DNA of 64,000 nucleotides from Acidobacteriota bacterium (lineage in GTDB: Bacteria > Acidobacteriota > Terriglobia > Acidiferrales > UBA7541): contig JABCZR010000018.1 in the NCBI GenBank assembly GCA_013289585.1, positions 62,001 through 126,000 on the forward strand, in the 5' to 3' direction. The translations under genes were made by a program, and so were the position numbers. Positions 33,478 to 41,840 of this stretch are shown in pieces. The stretch's first letter is position 1. Every line of letters begins with the position of its first letter. Below the pieces are notes generated by a model. That model did not search any database. It was given only the letters and a program-made list of their open reading frames with translations, and was not told the DNA's origin.

Positions 33478-34380
33478 ATGCCCGAAGTGCGCATTCCCGC
33501 GTTCGCAAAAATCAATCTCCGCCTGGATATATTGGGGAAACGCGCGGACGGATTCCACGAGCTGCGCACCATTTTTCAGACCATTTCATTGTATGACGAA
33601 CTTCGGCTGCGTTCTACACGGCGGCCGGGGATCACGCTGAGTATCCGTGGCAATGAAACGCTCTCGCAGGAGCCCTCACGAAAAAATCTCGTGTATCGCG
33701 CGGTGGAGGCGTTGCGGAGTGAGCTGAGCTTGCGCGGCGGCGTGGAAATCGAGCTGACAAAAAAGATTCCGGCAGGGCGGGGACTTGGCGGCGGTTCAAG
33801 CGATGCGGCGGCTGCGCTGGTGGGGTACTTGCGGCTCATGAGCAGGAACTTGCCAGCGGCGCGTTTGATGGAAATCGCGGCGTCGCTGGGCGCGGATGTG
33901 CCGTTTTTCCTACTTGGCGGGCGGGCGCTGGGAGTGAACAGGGGCGATGAGATTTATCCGCTGCCGGATATATCGAGACAGGCGATCCTTGTTGTCTCGC
34001 CGAAAGCGATTCACGTGCCCACGCCAGAAGCGTATCGCTGGCTGAAGGCCAAGCCTCTGCGATTGACAAAATCGGCCGCAAACCATAAACTCTTTGAGTT
34101 CTGCGCTTTGTGCTGGAGCGCGCAGGGAAGCGGCCTTTCGAACGATTTCGAGCGGGCGGTTTTCCGGCGGCATCCGCGGCTTGGAAAGATCAAGCGGGAT
34201 TTGCTTCAACGAGGAGCTGCAGAAGCCTCGCTGGCGGGTAGCGGTTCGGCGGTGTTTGGAGTTTTCCCGAGCCCAGCGATGGCGCGCCGAGCCGCTGTAG
34301 GGTTTCAGGGCGACCAGACCTTCGTTTGCGAAACAGTCTCGCGCGACAGGTACATTCGTTTGGTGAATGGCACGCGGTAA
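33478..34380 (+). CDS. ispE: 4-diphosphocytidyl-2-C-methyl-D-erythritol kinase
   Basis: 300-residue GHMP kinase of the MEP isoprenoid pathway. Motifs: FAKINLRLDILGKRADGFHE at the start, the ATP loop PAGRGLGGGSSDAAAAL (about residues 100-116) and the C-terminal glycine motif ASLAGSGSAVFGVF. Length is normal. ispD and ispF are 10 kb downstream on the same strand, so the MEP genes are in the same region but not one operon. Confidence 0.93.
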   Translation: MPEVRIPAFAKINLRLDILGKRADGFHELRTIFQTISLYDELRLRSTRRPGITLSIRGNETLSQEPSRKNLVYRAVEALRSELSLRGGVEIELTKKIPAGRGLGGGSSDAAAALVGYLRLMSRNLPAARLMEIAASLGADVPFFLLGGRALGVNRGDEIYPLPDISRQAILVVSPKAIHVPTPEAYRWLKAKPLRLTKSAANHKLFEFCALCWSAQGSGLSNDFERAVFRRHPRLGKIKRDLLQRGAAEASLAGSGSAVFGVFPSPAMARRAAVGFQGDQTFVCETVSRDRYIRLVNGTR

Positions 34381-34506
34381 CAAGTGTGTGCGTCGTTTCT
34401 CAGGCCGCAGCGTCTCTTTGTGTCCATCTTAATTCTTAGAACCAACCGCTGGTAGCGGAGCTTGTACGTGTGCGATTGCGGAGCGATTGCACGGAGCGCG
34501 AGCGTC

Positions 34507-35451
34507 GTGAACGACGACCGGTTTAAGATTTTTTCTGGGACCGCGAATCCGATATTGGCGGAGAGTATCTGCCGGCATCTGGATGTGCCGCTGGGCAAAG
34601 CGCTGTTGGGGCGATTCAGCGACGGCGAGATTTATTTCCAGATCCTGGAAAACGTGCGCGGCGCCGATGTTTTCGTCGTGCAGCCCTGCCATGCCCCGGT
34701 GGACAACCACCTTCTCGAGTTGTTGTTGATGATTGACGCGTTCAAGCGCGCGTCGGCGTGGCGGATTACGGCGGTGCTGCCGTATTACTGCTATGCGCGG
34801 CAAGACCGCAAAGACAAGCCGCGCGTTCCGATCTCAGCAAAGCTCGTGGCCGACTTGCTGGAAACCGCGGGTGCGAGCCGGGCGCTGACGCTGGATTTGC
34901 ACGCACCACAGATCCAGGGCTACTTCGACGTGCCCGTGGATCATTTGTATGGTTCGCCGGTTCTCGTGGAGCACTTCCGGCATTTGAATTTGCCGAACCT
35001 GACGGTGGTTTCGCCGGATGCGGGCGGCGTAGAGCGGGCGCGGTTTTTCGCCAAGAAGCTGGATGCACCGCTGGCCATCGTGGACAAACGCCGCGTGGAC
35101 GTGGACGTCAGCGAAGTGATGCACCTGATCGGAGACGTGCGCGGACGCAGCACGCTGATCGTGGACGACATCATTGATACGGCGGGAACGTTGGTGAAAA
35201 CGGCGGAGGCGCTGCTGCGAGAGGGTGCCACGCAGGTGTATGCGGCGTGTACCCACGCGGTGCTCTCGGGACCGGCGGTGGAGCGGCTGGAAAAATCGCG
35301 GATCACGGAAGTTGTTGCCACGGACTCGGTGCCGCTGAGCGAAGCAGCGAAGAAAATGGGGAAGATTACGGTGTTGAGCGTAGCGGATTTATTGGCGCGC
35401 GGAATTCGCTCGATTCACGAAGAGACATCGATCAGCGAACTGTTTATTTGA
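34507..35451 (+). CDS. prs: Ribose-phosphate pyrophosphokinase
   Basis: 314-residue PRPP synthase. Motifs: FSGTANPILAESICRHLDVPLG, GRFSDGEIYFQILENVRG, the flexible-loop region YYCYARQDRKDKPRVPISAKL, SPDAGGVERARFFAKKL, and the PRPP loop VDDIIDTAGTLVKTAE. It makes PRPP for nucleotide, His and Trp synthesis (and for the Apt encoded at 46.4 kb). The GTG at 34507 has GGAG about nine bases upstream and fits the family start; the frame opens at 34462. No tRNA lies between ispE and prs, although that arrangement occurs in other bacteria. Confidence 0.94.
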   Translation: MNDDRFKIFSGTANPILAESICRHLDVPLGKALLGRFSDGEIYFQILENVRGADVFVVQPCHAPVDNHLLELLLMIDAFKRASAWRITAVLPYYCYARQDRKDKPRVPISAKLVADLLETAGASRALTLDLHAPQIQGYFDVPVDHLYGSPVLVEHFRHLNLPNLTVVSPDAGGVERARFFAKKLDAPLAIVDKRRVDVDVSEVMHLIGDVRGRSTLIVDDIIDTAGTLVKTAEALLREGATQVYAACTHAVLSGPAVERLEKSRITEVVATDSVPLSEAAKKMGKITVLSVADLLARGIRSIHEETSISELFI

Positions 35452-35455
35452 AGTT

Positions 35456-35526
35456 GTAGGACAGGCATTCCTGTCTGTCCGCGGAAATTGTGGAAGCAAG
35501 AGGACAGGCAGGAATGCCTGTCCTAC
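35456..35526. repeat. Inverted pair of a 25-bp intergenic repeat
   Basis: A 25-bp sequence at 35456-35480 (GTAGGACAGGCATTCCTG core) is followed at 35502-35526 by its reverse complement with one mismatch, 21 bases apart. A third copy is at 45085-45109. The long stem could form in RNA between prs and rplY. The repeat itself contains the inner palindrome GACAGGC/GCCTGTC. Confidence 0.75.
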
Positions 35527-35552
35527 TGGGAATTCAAGAAGGGAAGAAGGCC

Positions 35553-36287
35553 ATGGCAGAAAAGATTGTAGTAGAAGGATCGCCACGAACCGATCGGGGA
35601 AAGAACAAGGCGCGGCGGCTGCGCCAGGCGGGCCAGTTGCCGGCGGTGCTCTACGGCGGCAAAGGAAAAGCAATCACGCTGGCGGTGAACGCCAAGCAAG
35701 TCGCGGCGATTCTGCGTTCCGAGAGCGGACACAACACGCTGTTTCAGGTGGACCTGGGCGGGAAGCACGAGCCGGCGATTTTGAAGGATTGGCTGGTCGA
35801 TCCGGTAAGCGGGAAATTGCTGCACGTGGATCTGCTGCGCGTGGCGATGGACGTGCGCATGAAGGTGAAAGTTCCTGTGCATACGTTTGGCGAGCCTTCC
35901 GGCGTGAAGGTGCAGGGCGGCGTATTCGAAGTGGTCACACGCGAAGTAGAAATCGAATGTCTGCCTGCGGATATCCCGACGGAGTTCCGGGTGGACGTGA
36001 GCGGGCTGGCGTTGAACGCACAGCTTCGGGCGAGCGAACTGCCGCTCGACAAGAGCAAGATGAAATTGCTCACGGAACCCGAGCGCGTGCTGGCGCACGT
36101 AGTCACTCTCAAGGTGGAAGAAGAGAAGCCTGCGGAGGCCGTGGCAGCGGAAGCGGCAACGCCGGCCGAGCCCGAAGTCATCAAGAAGGGCAAGAAGGAA
36201 GTGGAAGGCGAAGAAGGCGCCGAGGGCGAAGCCAAACCCAAGGCGGAGAAGAGCGACAAACCCGAGAAGGGCGAAAAGAAAAAGTAA
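35553..36287 (+). CDS. rplY: 50S ribosomal protein L25/general stress protein Ctc, long form
   Basis: About 244 residues. The L25 domain (EGSPRTDRGKNKARRLRQAG, then LPAVLYGGKGKA) is followed by the TL5/CTC beta domain (VKVPVHTFGEPSGVKVQGGV, then LPADIPTEFRVDVSGL). A charged tail rich in Glu, Lys and Ala comes last. It binds 5S rRNA. Start at the ATG at 35553 with AAGGGAAGAAGG before it. It is followed by pth as in many bacteria. Confidence 0.93.
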   Translation: MAEKIVVEGSPRTDRGKNKARRLRQAGQLPAVLYGGKGKAITLAVNAKQVAAILRSESGHNTLFQVDLGGKHEPAILKDWLVDPVSGKLLHVDLLRVAMDVRMKVKVPVHTFGEPSGVKVQGGVFEVVTREVEIECLPADIPTEFRVDVSGLALNAQLRASELPLDKSKMKLLTEPERVLAHVVTLKVEEEKPAEAVAAEAATPAEPEVIKKGKKEVEGEEGAEGEAKPKAEKSDKPEKGEKKK

Positions 36288-36304
36288 CGCGAGGTTGGGT
36301 AACA

Positions 36305-36329
36305 AGAGGCCCAGGAGCAAAGGGCCTCT
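36305..36329 (+). other. Hairpin between rplY and pth
   Basis: A perfect 8-bp stem AGAGGCCC (36305-36312) and GGGCCTCT (36322-36329) with a nine-base loop. No T-run follows, so it is not a standard terminator. It lies 12 bases before pth and could act in attenuation or mRNA processing. Confidence 0.5.
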
Positions 36330-36341
36330 GGATAAAGGTCT

Positions 36342-36938
36342 ATGCGGCTCATTGTCGGACTTGGGAATCCCGATCCGGAGTATCAGTGGACGCCGCACAA
36401 CCTGGGTTTCATGGCGGTGGACGAACTGGCGAACCGCCACGGGATTCGCGTGGAGCGCCCCGAAGGCAAGGCGCTGGCGGGCCGCGGAAGGATTGCCGGG
36501 GAAGAAGTGATCCTGGCAAAGCCGCAGACGTACATGAATCTCAGCGGCATTTCCGTGCGGGAACTGCTGGGAAAGTACGAGCTGGAGCTGAAGGATCTGC
36601 TGTTGATGTGGGATGAGGCGCAATTGCCGCTGGGCACGATCCGGATTCATCCCGACGGCAGCGCGGGCAGCCACAACGGCGCGAAATCGGTGATTGGCGC
36701 TTTAGGGACAGAAGAATTCGCAAGGCTCCGCCTGGGTTGCGGGCCGGATCATCCGGTGAGCAGCCGCAAGGAGTATGTGCTGCGGCCGATGAAGAAGGCG
36801 GAGCTGGAAGTAGCGGCGGAAATGCTGGGTGAGGCCGGCGATGCCGTGGAGATGATCCTGAGCCATGGGATCGACGCGGCGATGAATAAGTACAACCGGC
36901 GAAAAGTTTCGCCATCGGAAGAGCCGGAGCAGAAGTAA
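36342..36938 (+). CDS. pth: Peptidyl-tRNA hydrolase
   Basis: 198-residue enzyme that frees tRNA from peptidyl-tRNA. Motifs: VGLGNPDPEYQWTPHNLGFM with the catalytic His near residue 20, LAKPQTYMNLSG, and the region DEAQLPLGTIRIHPDGSAGS (usually DDLDLPLG..R), then HNGAKSVIGALGTEEFARLR. The C-terminal part is normal. The asparagine and aspartate of the active site are present. It follows rplY. Confidence 0.94.
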   Translation: MRLIVGLGNPDPEYQWTPHNLGFMAVDELANRHGIRVERPEGKALAGRGRIAGEEVILAKPQTYMNLSGISVRELLGKYELELKDLLLMWDEAQLPLGTIRIHPDGSAGSHNGAKSVIGALGTEEFARLRLGCGPDHPVSSRKEYVLRPMKKAELEVAAEMLGEAGDAVEMILSHGIDAAMNKYNRRKVSPSEEPEQK

Positions 36939-36981
36939 GAACGATTTTCTCCGGGGAATAGTCCCGGGACTTGATTTGAAG

Positions 36982-36998
36982 CGGCCCCACGGGGGCCG
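36982..36998 (+). other. Hairpin in the rpsF leader
   Basis: Perfect 7-bp stem CGGCCCC-ACG-GGGGCCG, just before AGGGAAAGAGG and the rpsF ATG at 37017. A second possible hairpin lies at about 36953-36971 (TCCGGG/CCCGGGA). Together they may form an autoregulatory leader like the S6:S18 element, but I cannot confirm the consensus. Confidence 0.4.
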
Positions 36999-37016
36999 AC
37001 AGGGAAAGAGGTCATC

Positions 37017-37442
37017 ATGGAAGAGCGATTGTACGATTTGGTTTTCATTGTGCGGCCGGCGACACCGGAAGACGAAATCAAGAAAGTTCTGACGGTCATC
37101 GAGCACGCTTGTGCGGAAAAGGGCGGCAAAATCGAAAAGACCGAGCACTGGGGAACGCGGAAGCTGGCGTATCGCGTGGCCAAGCACCGCGAAGGAATCT
37201 ACGTCCACCAGGAGATTCGCACGACGCACGGCGAATTGATTGCGGAACTGGAGCGGCGTTTGCGCGTGCAGGACAACGTGATCAAGTACCAGACCGTGCG
37301 GCTTGATGAAGACTTGAAGCGGCAGAAGAAGCTCACGCAGAAGCGCGAGAAGCGCGCCGCGCGGCGTCCGCGCCGGACGGTGGCGCCCGCTCCCGCAGCG
37401 CCGCCGGCAGCAGGGCCGGAGCAAACCGCCACGGCAAGCTGA
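37017..37442 (+). CDS. rpsF: 30S ribosomal protein S6
   Basis: 141 residues. The core (LYDLVFIVRPATPEDEIKKV, then GTRKLAYRVAKHREGIYVH) is S6. A C-terminal tail of about 40 residues, first basic (KRQKKLTQKREKRAARRPRR), then rich in Ala and Pro, is longer than in Escherichia coli but similar to other Acidobacteria. S6 partners S18, encoded next, in the 30S platform. Confidence 0.95.
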   Translation: MEERLYDLVFIVRPATPEDEIKKVLTVIEHACAEKGGKIEKTEHWGTRKLAYRVAKHREGIYVHQEIRTTHGELIAELERRLRVQDNVIKYQTVRLDEDLKRQKKLTQKREKRAARRPRRTVAPAPAAPPAAGPEQTATAS

Positions 37443-37556
37443 GCTTGCGCGGGAAACACGGATTAGCGAACAGAGAAATTGCGACTCGGTTTTGATGAGC
37501 GTCTGAACAGCATTGAGCCTGGCACGGCCGGGATCACTTTTGAAAGGTAGGCGGGT

Positions 37557-38075
37557 ATGGCAGAGGAACAGAAATCAGCACCAGCGCCCGGCGGAATGCC
37601 TAGGCGTGAAGGCGGCTCCGGTGGCCACAGCGGCCACGGACCCGGCGGAGGACACGGAGGTCCGCGGCGCGAAGGCGGGCCGGGTGGCGGTGGACCGGGC
37701 GGGCCAGGTGGCCGGCCACGGGGCAAGCGCCAGTATTTCCGCAAGAAGAAGGTTTGCAAGTTCTGCGTCGAGAAGATGGACTTCATCGACTACAAGCGCG
37801 CGGACATCCTGTCGCAGTTCGTGCAGGAGCGCGGGAAGATTCTGCCGCGGCGCATGACCGGCGTGTGTTCGCGCCATCAACGCTGGCTGGGCGTAGCCAT
37901 CAAGCGGGCGCGCAACATCGCTCTGCTGCCGTTTGCTGGAAGCGCGGCGGGCACACAGGCACCTCGCGTGGTTGTACCAGGAGCGGCTGCTGGGCATGCT
38001 GCACCGGTTGCACCAGCGGGAGTTGCGCCAGCTACGAGCGCGCCGGTTGCGGGCGCTGAAGCGCCGAAGGCCTAA
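37557..38075 (+). CDS. rpsR: 30S ribosomal protein S18, with long low-complexity extensions
   Basis: 172 residues against about 75-90 in most bacteria. The S18 core ([20 protein letters not shown], then [47 protein letters not shown]) lies near residues 58-126. It has the CxxC and CSRH cysteines of the zinc-binding form. The first 57 residues are Gly/His-rich ([14 protein letters not shown]) and the last 45 are Ala/Pro/Val-rich. Both tails are predicted disordered. Part of rpsF-rpsR-rplI. Confidence 0.93.
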   Translation: MAEEQKSAPAPGGMPRREGGSGGHSGHGPGGGHGGPRREGGPGGGGPGGPGGRPRGKRQYFRKKKVCKFCVEKMDFIDYKRADILSQFVQERGKILPRRMTGVCSRHQRWLGVAIKRARNIALLPFAGSAAGTQAPRVVVPGAAAGHAAPVAPAGVAPATSAPVAGAEAPKA

Positions 38076-38099
38076 GGACGAGGAGCCAAGAGAATACTC

Positions 38100-38546
38100 A
38101 TGCAAATTATTCTTCAAGAAGACATTGAAAAATTGGGGCACCGCGGCGACGTGGTCACGGTGAAGCCCGGCTACGCGCGCAATTTCCTGCTGCCGCAGAA
38201 ACTCGCGGTCGAGGCGACTGCGGGCAACTTGAAAGCCATCGAGCGCATTCGAACGTCGTTGGCCAAGAAAACCGCTACGGAGATGGAAGCGGCACAGAAG
38301 CAGGCTGAGCTTCTCAACGGAATTTCGCTGAAGTTTACGCGCAAGACCGGCGAGAACGATCAGATGTTCGGCTCGGTCACAACTGCCGACATCGCCGAAG
38401 GACTCGCCGCGCAGGGTTTTAAAATTGACAAGCGACAGGCGCAGCTTGCCGAGCCACTCAAGACCATCGGCGAATTTCCCGTGACCATCAAAGTCTTCCG
38501 CGACGTCACCGCCCAAATCAAAGTGAGCGTGGAAAAAGAAGCGTAG
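38100..38546 (+). CDS. rplI: 50S ribosomal protein L9
   Basis: 148 residues, the normal length. MQIILQEDIEKLGHRGDVVT, then VKPGYARNFLLPQKLA is the N-terminal rRNA-binding domain, a long connecting helix follows, and the C-terminal domain begins near KTGENDQMFGSVTTADIAEGL. Last gene of the ribosomal operon; a strong terminator follows at 38580. Confidence 0.96.
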   Translation: MQIILQEDIEKLGHRGDVVTVKPGYARNFLLPQKLAVEATAGNLKAIERIRTSLAKKTATEMEAAQKQAELLNGISLKFTRKTGENDQMFGSVTTADIAEGLAAQGFKIDKRQAQLAEPLKTIGEFPVTIKVFRDVTAQIKVSVEKEA

Positions 38547-38579
38547 CCGCGATCCAACTTCGCATAAGTTTGCAAGCCC

Positions 38580-38612
38580 AGGGGCACGATGTATCGTGCC
38601 CCTGTTTTTTTC
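38580..38612 (+). terminator. Rho-independent terminator after rplI
   Basis: GC-rich stem CAGGGGCACGA paired with TCGTGCCCCTG around a small loop, followed by seven T (38605 on). It ends the rplY/pth/rpsF/rpsR/rplI unit before dnaB. Confidence 0.9.
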
Positions 38613-38809
38613 TCGCACGAAAAAGATTTGCAGAGATTTCCGACGCGATGCACAGGCACTCGGATTGACGCGCGCAAGACTTCCACTCACAATGACGCAT
38701 CGCTTGAACAAGGAAGACTCCGAACGGGGAATGAAAATATCTGCGCTTGCCCTCGCGCGCAGATCGTGGTACAAAAGCGAAGAAAAGGCGAATAAATCGC
38801 AGACCTCTC

Positions 38810-40177
38810 ATGCCTGTTGATACGACACTCGAAAAGCCGTTGCCGAATAATCTGGATGCTGAGCGCTCCGTCCTGGGCGCGATTCTGCTGGATAACAACG
38901 CGCTGAACGCTGCGATCGAGAGTTTGCGTCCGGAAGACTTTTTCATGGACCAGCACCGGCGTGTGTTCACGCAGATGATCGCCCTGGCGGAGAGCCAGCA
39001 GGCCATTGACCTGATTACGCTGACGGAAGAGCTGCATCGCAGGGGCGATCTGGAAGCATCTGGAGGCGCGCCGTATCTGGCGTCGCTGGCCGATGGGATG
39101 CCCAAGGTTTCGAATATCGAGCACTACGCACGCATCGTGAAAGAAAAAGCGATGCTGCGGAATCTGATTCACACGACGCACAACATCCAGCAGCGAGCGT
39201 TTGAAGGCGAAGACGGCGCCGATACGATATTGGATAACGCCGAATCCTCGATTTTCGCGCTAGCGGAAGACCGCGTGAAGGCTGGTCTCGTTCCGATCAA
39301 GGAAATCGTCCGCGACAATTTCGAACGGCTGGAGAAAATCTTCCGGGAAGGCAAGAGCATCACCGGAATCCCCACGGGATACACCGAACTCGACAAACTC
39401 ACTTCCGGACTGCAGTCCTCGGAGTTGCTCATCCTGGCGGCGCGCCCTTCGCAGGGGAAGACGGCGCTGGCGCTGAATTTGATGGAGAACATTGCCATCC
39501 GCGGCGGGCACCCGGTGGCCATGTTCAGTCTGGAAATGTCCAAGGAGTCGCTGCTGCAGCGCCTTGTGGCGTCCGTGGCGCAGATTGACGCGCACAAGTT
39601 CCGCACCGGACACCTAAGCAAAGAAGACTGGCGGCGCATGACGGAATCGCTGGGAACGATCTCGTCCGCGCCGCTGTGGCTGGATGACGCGGGCTCGATC
39701 AGCGTGCTGGAGATCGGTGCCAAAGCGCGGCGGCTGAAGCGCGACAAAGGGCTTTCGATGTTGATCGTGGACTACCTGCAATTGATTACCGGACGAGGGC
39801 GCTTTGGTAACCGGCAGGAAGAAGTGTCCAGCATTTCGCGCGCGCTGAAAGGCCTGGCCAAGGAGCTGCAGATTCCCGTGCTGGTGCTGAGCCAGCTTTC
39901 GCGCGCGCCGGAGCGCGATGAACGCGGGCCGCAGCTTTCCGATTTGCGCGAATCGGGCGCCATCGAGCAGGATGCCGACGTGGTCATGTTCATTTACCGG
40001 CCGCATTTTTTCAAGCAAGGCGCGACTCCCGAAGAGCGGGAAGAAACCGAGCTGAAAATCGCCAAGCAACGCAATGGGCCGGTGGACAGCGTGAAGTTTG
40101 TCTTTCGAAGCCGCTTCACGCGATTCGAAGAGGCGGCGCCGGACGCCTTCTCGCAGTTCAACCCCGACAACATGTAA
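38810..40177 (+). CDS. dnaB: Replicative DNA helicase
   Basis: About 455 residues. The N-terminal DnaB domain begins PLPNNLDAERSVLGAILLDN. The RecA-like helicase domain has Walker A ARPSQGKTALALNLMENIA (about residue 212), the Walker B region LSMLIVDYLQLITGRGRFGN, and motif LSQLSRAPERDERGPQLSDL, ending REEKTELKIAKQRNGP-like. No intein interrupts it. The ATG at 38810 is the family start (MPVDTTLEKPLPNN). It follows the S6-S18-L9 operon as in many bacteria. Confidence 0.95.
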   Translation: MPVDTTLEKPLPNNLDAERSVLGAILLDNNALNAAIESLRPEDFFMDQHRRVFTQMIALAESQQAIDLITLTEELHRRGDLEASGGAPYLASLADGMPKVSNIEHYARIVKEKAMLRNLIHTTHNIQQRAFEGEDGADTILDNAESSIFALAEDRVKAGLVPIKEIVRDNFERLEKIFREGKSITGIPTGYTELDKLTSGLQSSELLILAARPSQGKTALALNLMENIAIRGGHPVAMFSLEMSKESLLQRLVASVAQIDAHKFRTGHLSKEDWRRMTESLGTISSAPLWLDDAGSISVLEIGAKARRLKRDKGLSMLIVDYLQLITGRGRFGNRQEEVSSISRALKGLAKELQIPVLVLSQLSRAPERDERGPQLSDLRESGAIEQDADVVMFIYRPHFFKQGATPEEREETELKIAKQRNGPVDSVKFVFRSRFTRFEEAAPDAFSQFNPDNM

Positions 40178-40439
40178 TTCTTCCCACAGCGCGGCAGAAC
40201 GGCCACAGACTTTCCATTCAGAAACCGGGAAGAACGAGAATTCAGAAAGCCGGACTACCAGTAACTTCATGTGAGTGAATGCTTTAGACGGGCGTTTCAT
40301 TCTTGGCAAGCCTTTGCTAGGGGCTGCGTTTCGTGGCTTTTCAGGTGCATTCGAATCAGGTGTTGTCTTTCACGCGGCAGCCAAAGTGGCCGTCGGCGCG
40401 CGCACGGCGAATGTCGTAAACTAAATTTTTGGGAAAACG

Positions 40440-41645
40440 ATGGCACGCACGCAGAAGAGTCCCCGCAAAGAAGTGAGACGCCCGGTGTGGGCCGATGTCT
40501 CTCTATCTGCCCTGACGCACAATCTTCAGGCCATTCGAAAGTACGTGAATCCTCCAGAAGAAAAGCGCAAGACGCCGCGCAAAATTCTATCGATTGTGAA
40601 GGGCAACGGTTACGGTCACGGCGGACCCGAGGTGGCCAAAGCGCTGGAAAAGGCCGGGTCAGATTGGTTCGGCGTGACGTGTACGGAGGAGGGCATCGCC
40701 GTTCGAAACGCCGGCGTTCGAAACCCAGTGCTCATCCTGACGAGCTTTGTACCCGGGGAAGAATCCCGGTTGGTGGAACACGATCTAACCGCTGTCATCC
40801 ATCGCTGCGAACAACTGGCGTTGCTGGATCGCGCGGCGGCGCGTCAGCGTAAGAAGCGCGTGCCGTTTCATCTGAAAATTGATACGGGTATGAACCGGCT
40901 GGGCATCGCGACGTCCGACGTGGAATGTTTTGCACGGCAACTGGCAAAGTGCAAGCATTTGCAGCTCACCGGAGTTTTTTCGCATTTTGCTTCGTCGGAG
41001 GTTTTCACGAACACTGCGGTGGGCCAGCAGACTTGCGAACAAGAAGAGCGGTTTTATGCCGCGCTGGAGCGCCTGCACGCGCTGGGCATCGATCCTGGAA
41101 TCGTGCACCTTGCGAACAGCGCCGCCATCGTGACGCGCCCGGAGACCTGGGCAGACATGGTGCGGCCTGGCGCGATTTTGTACGGCTACCACCCGGGCTA
41201 CGATCCTATGGAAAAACGCGAAGAGGCGGAAAAGCGGCTGGTGGTGAAGCCGGTGATGAGCCTGCGTTCACGGATCATCAGTTTGCGGAGTGTGCCGGCG
41301 GGAGCGGGCGTGGGATACAACGCGACCTTTGTGCCGAAGAGGCCGTCGCGGATCGGCGTGCTCGCGGCGGGTTACGGTGACGGCATCCACCGCTCGCTGG
41401 GGAATCGCGGGAGCGTGCTGCTCCGCGGGAAGCTTGCGCCGATTGTCGGGATAGTTTCGATGGACGTGACGATGATCGACGTCACCGATGTCGTGGGCGC
41501 AGAGATTGGCGATGTGGCTACAATTTACGGCACTGATGGTGCGCATAGCCACATGGCGAGCCTGGTGGCACGCAGCGTCGGCACGGTCACATCGGACCTG
41601 CTTTGTGCGGTGAGCCAGCGCGTGCCGCGGGTCTACCTGCGATAG
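40440..41645 (+). CDS. alr: Alanine racemase
   Basis: 401-residue PLP enzyme making D-alanine for peptidoglycan. The PLP lysine is in KILSIVKGNGYGHGG (about residue 45) and the catalytic tyrosine in GAGVGYNATFV (about 290). Other motifs are KIDTGMNRLGI, FSHFASSE and VRPGAILYGYHP, and the C-terminal domain has VSMDVTMIDVTD. Length slightly above average because of an N-terminal basic leader. It follows dnaB after about 260 bases that hold nothing recognisable. Confidence 0.95.
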   Translation: MARTQKSPRKEVRRPVWADVSLSALTHNLQAIRKYVNPPEEKRKTPRKILSIVKGNGYGHGGPEVAKALEKAGSDWFGVTCTEEGIAVRNAGVRNPVLILTSFVPGEESRLVEHDLTAVIHRCEQLALLDRAAARQRKKRVPFHLKIDTGMNRLGIATSDVECFARQLAKCKHLQLTGVFSHFASSEVFTNTAVGQQTCEQEERFYAALERLHALGIDPGIVHLANSAAIVTRPETWADMVRPGAILYGYHPGYDPMEKREEAEKRLVVKPVMSLRSRIISLRSVPAGAGVGYNATFVPKRPSRIGVLAAGYGDGIHRSLGNRGSVLLRGKLAPIVGIVSMDVTMIDVTDVVGAEIGDVATIYGTDGAHSHMASLVARSVGTVTSDLLCAVSQRVPRVYLR

Positions 41646-41840
41646 TCCGCAGTCCCGATCCACTGAATCCGCTTTTCTTCTGTTGCCTCTCCGAGGACAT
41701 CTTGACGTTGCCCTATTGAAAGAGTATATACACGGCGGGAACGCGCGTGTGCGTTCCGCATCCCGCATCGGCCCCGGGTCTACTGCTTCTGCGGGCTGGC
41801 TGTACTGATTTTGCAGTGAAAGCCGAAACTGTGAGGTCGT

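Noticed and set aside
34381-34506. Expected tRNA between ispE and prs
   Set aside because: Many genomes have a tRNA here, but I found no acceptor stem, T-loop or CCA end.
37575-38774. Long minus-strand open frame across rpsR and rplI
   Set aside because: Antisense to two certain ribosomal protein genes and crosses their terminator.
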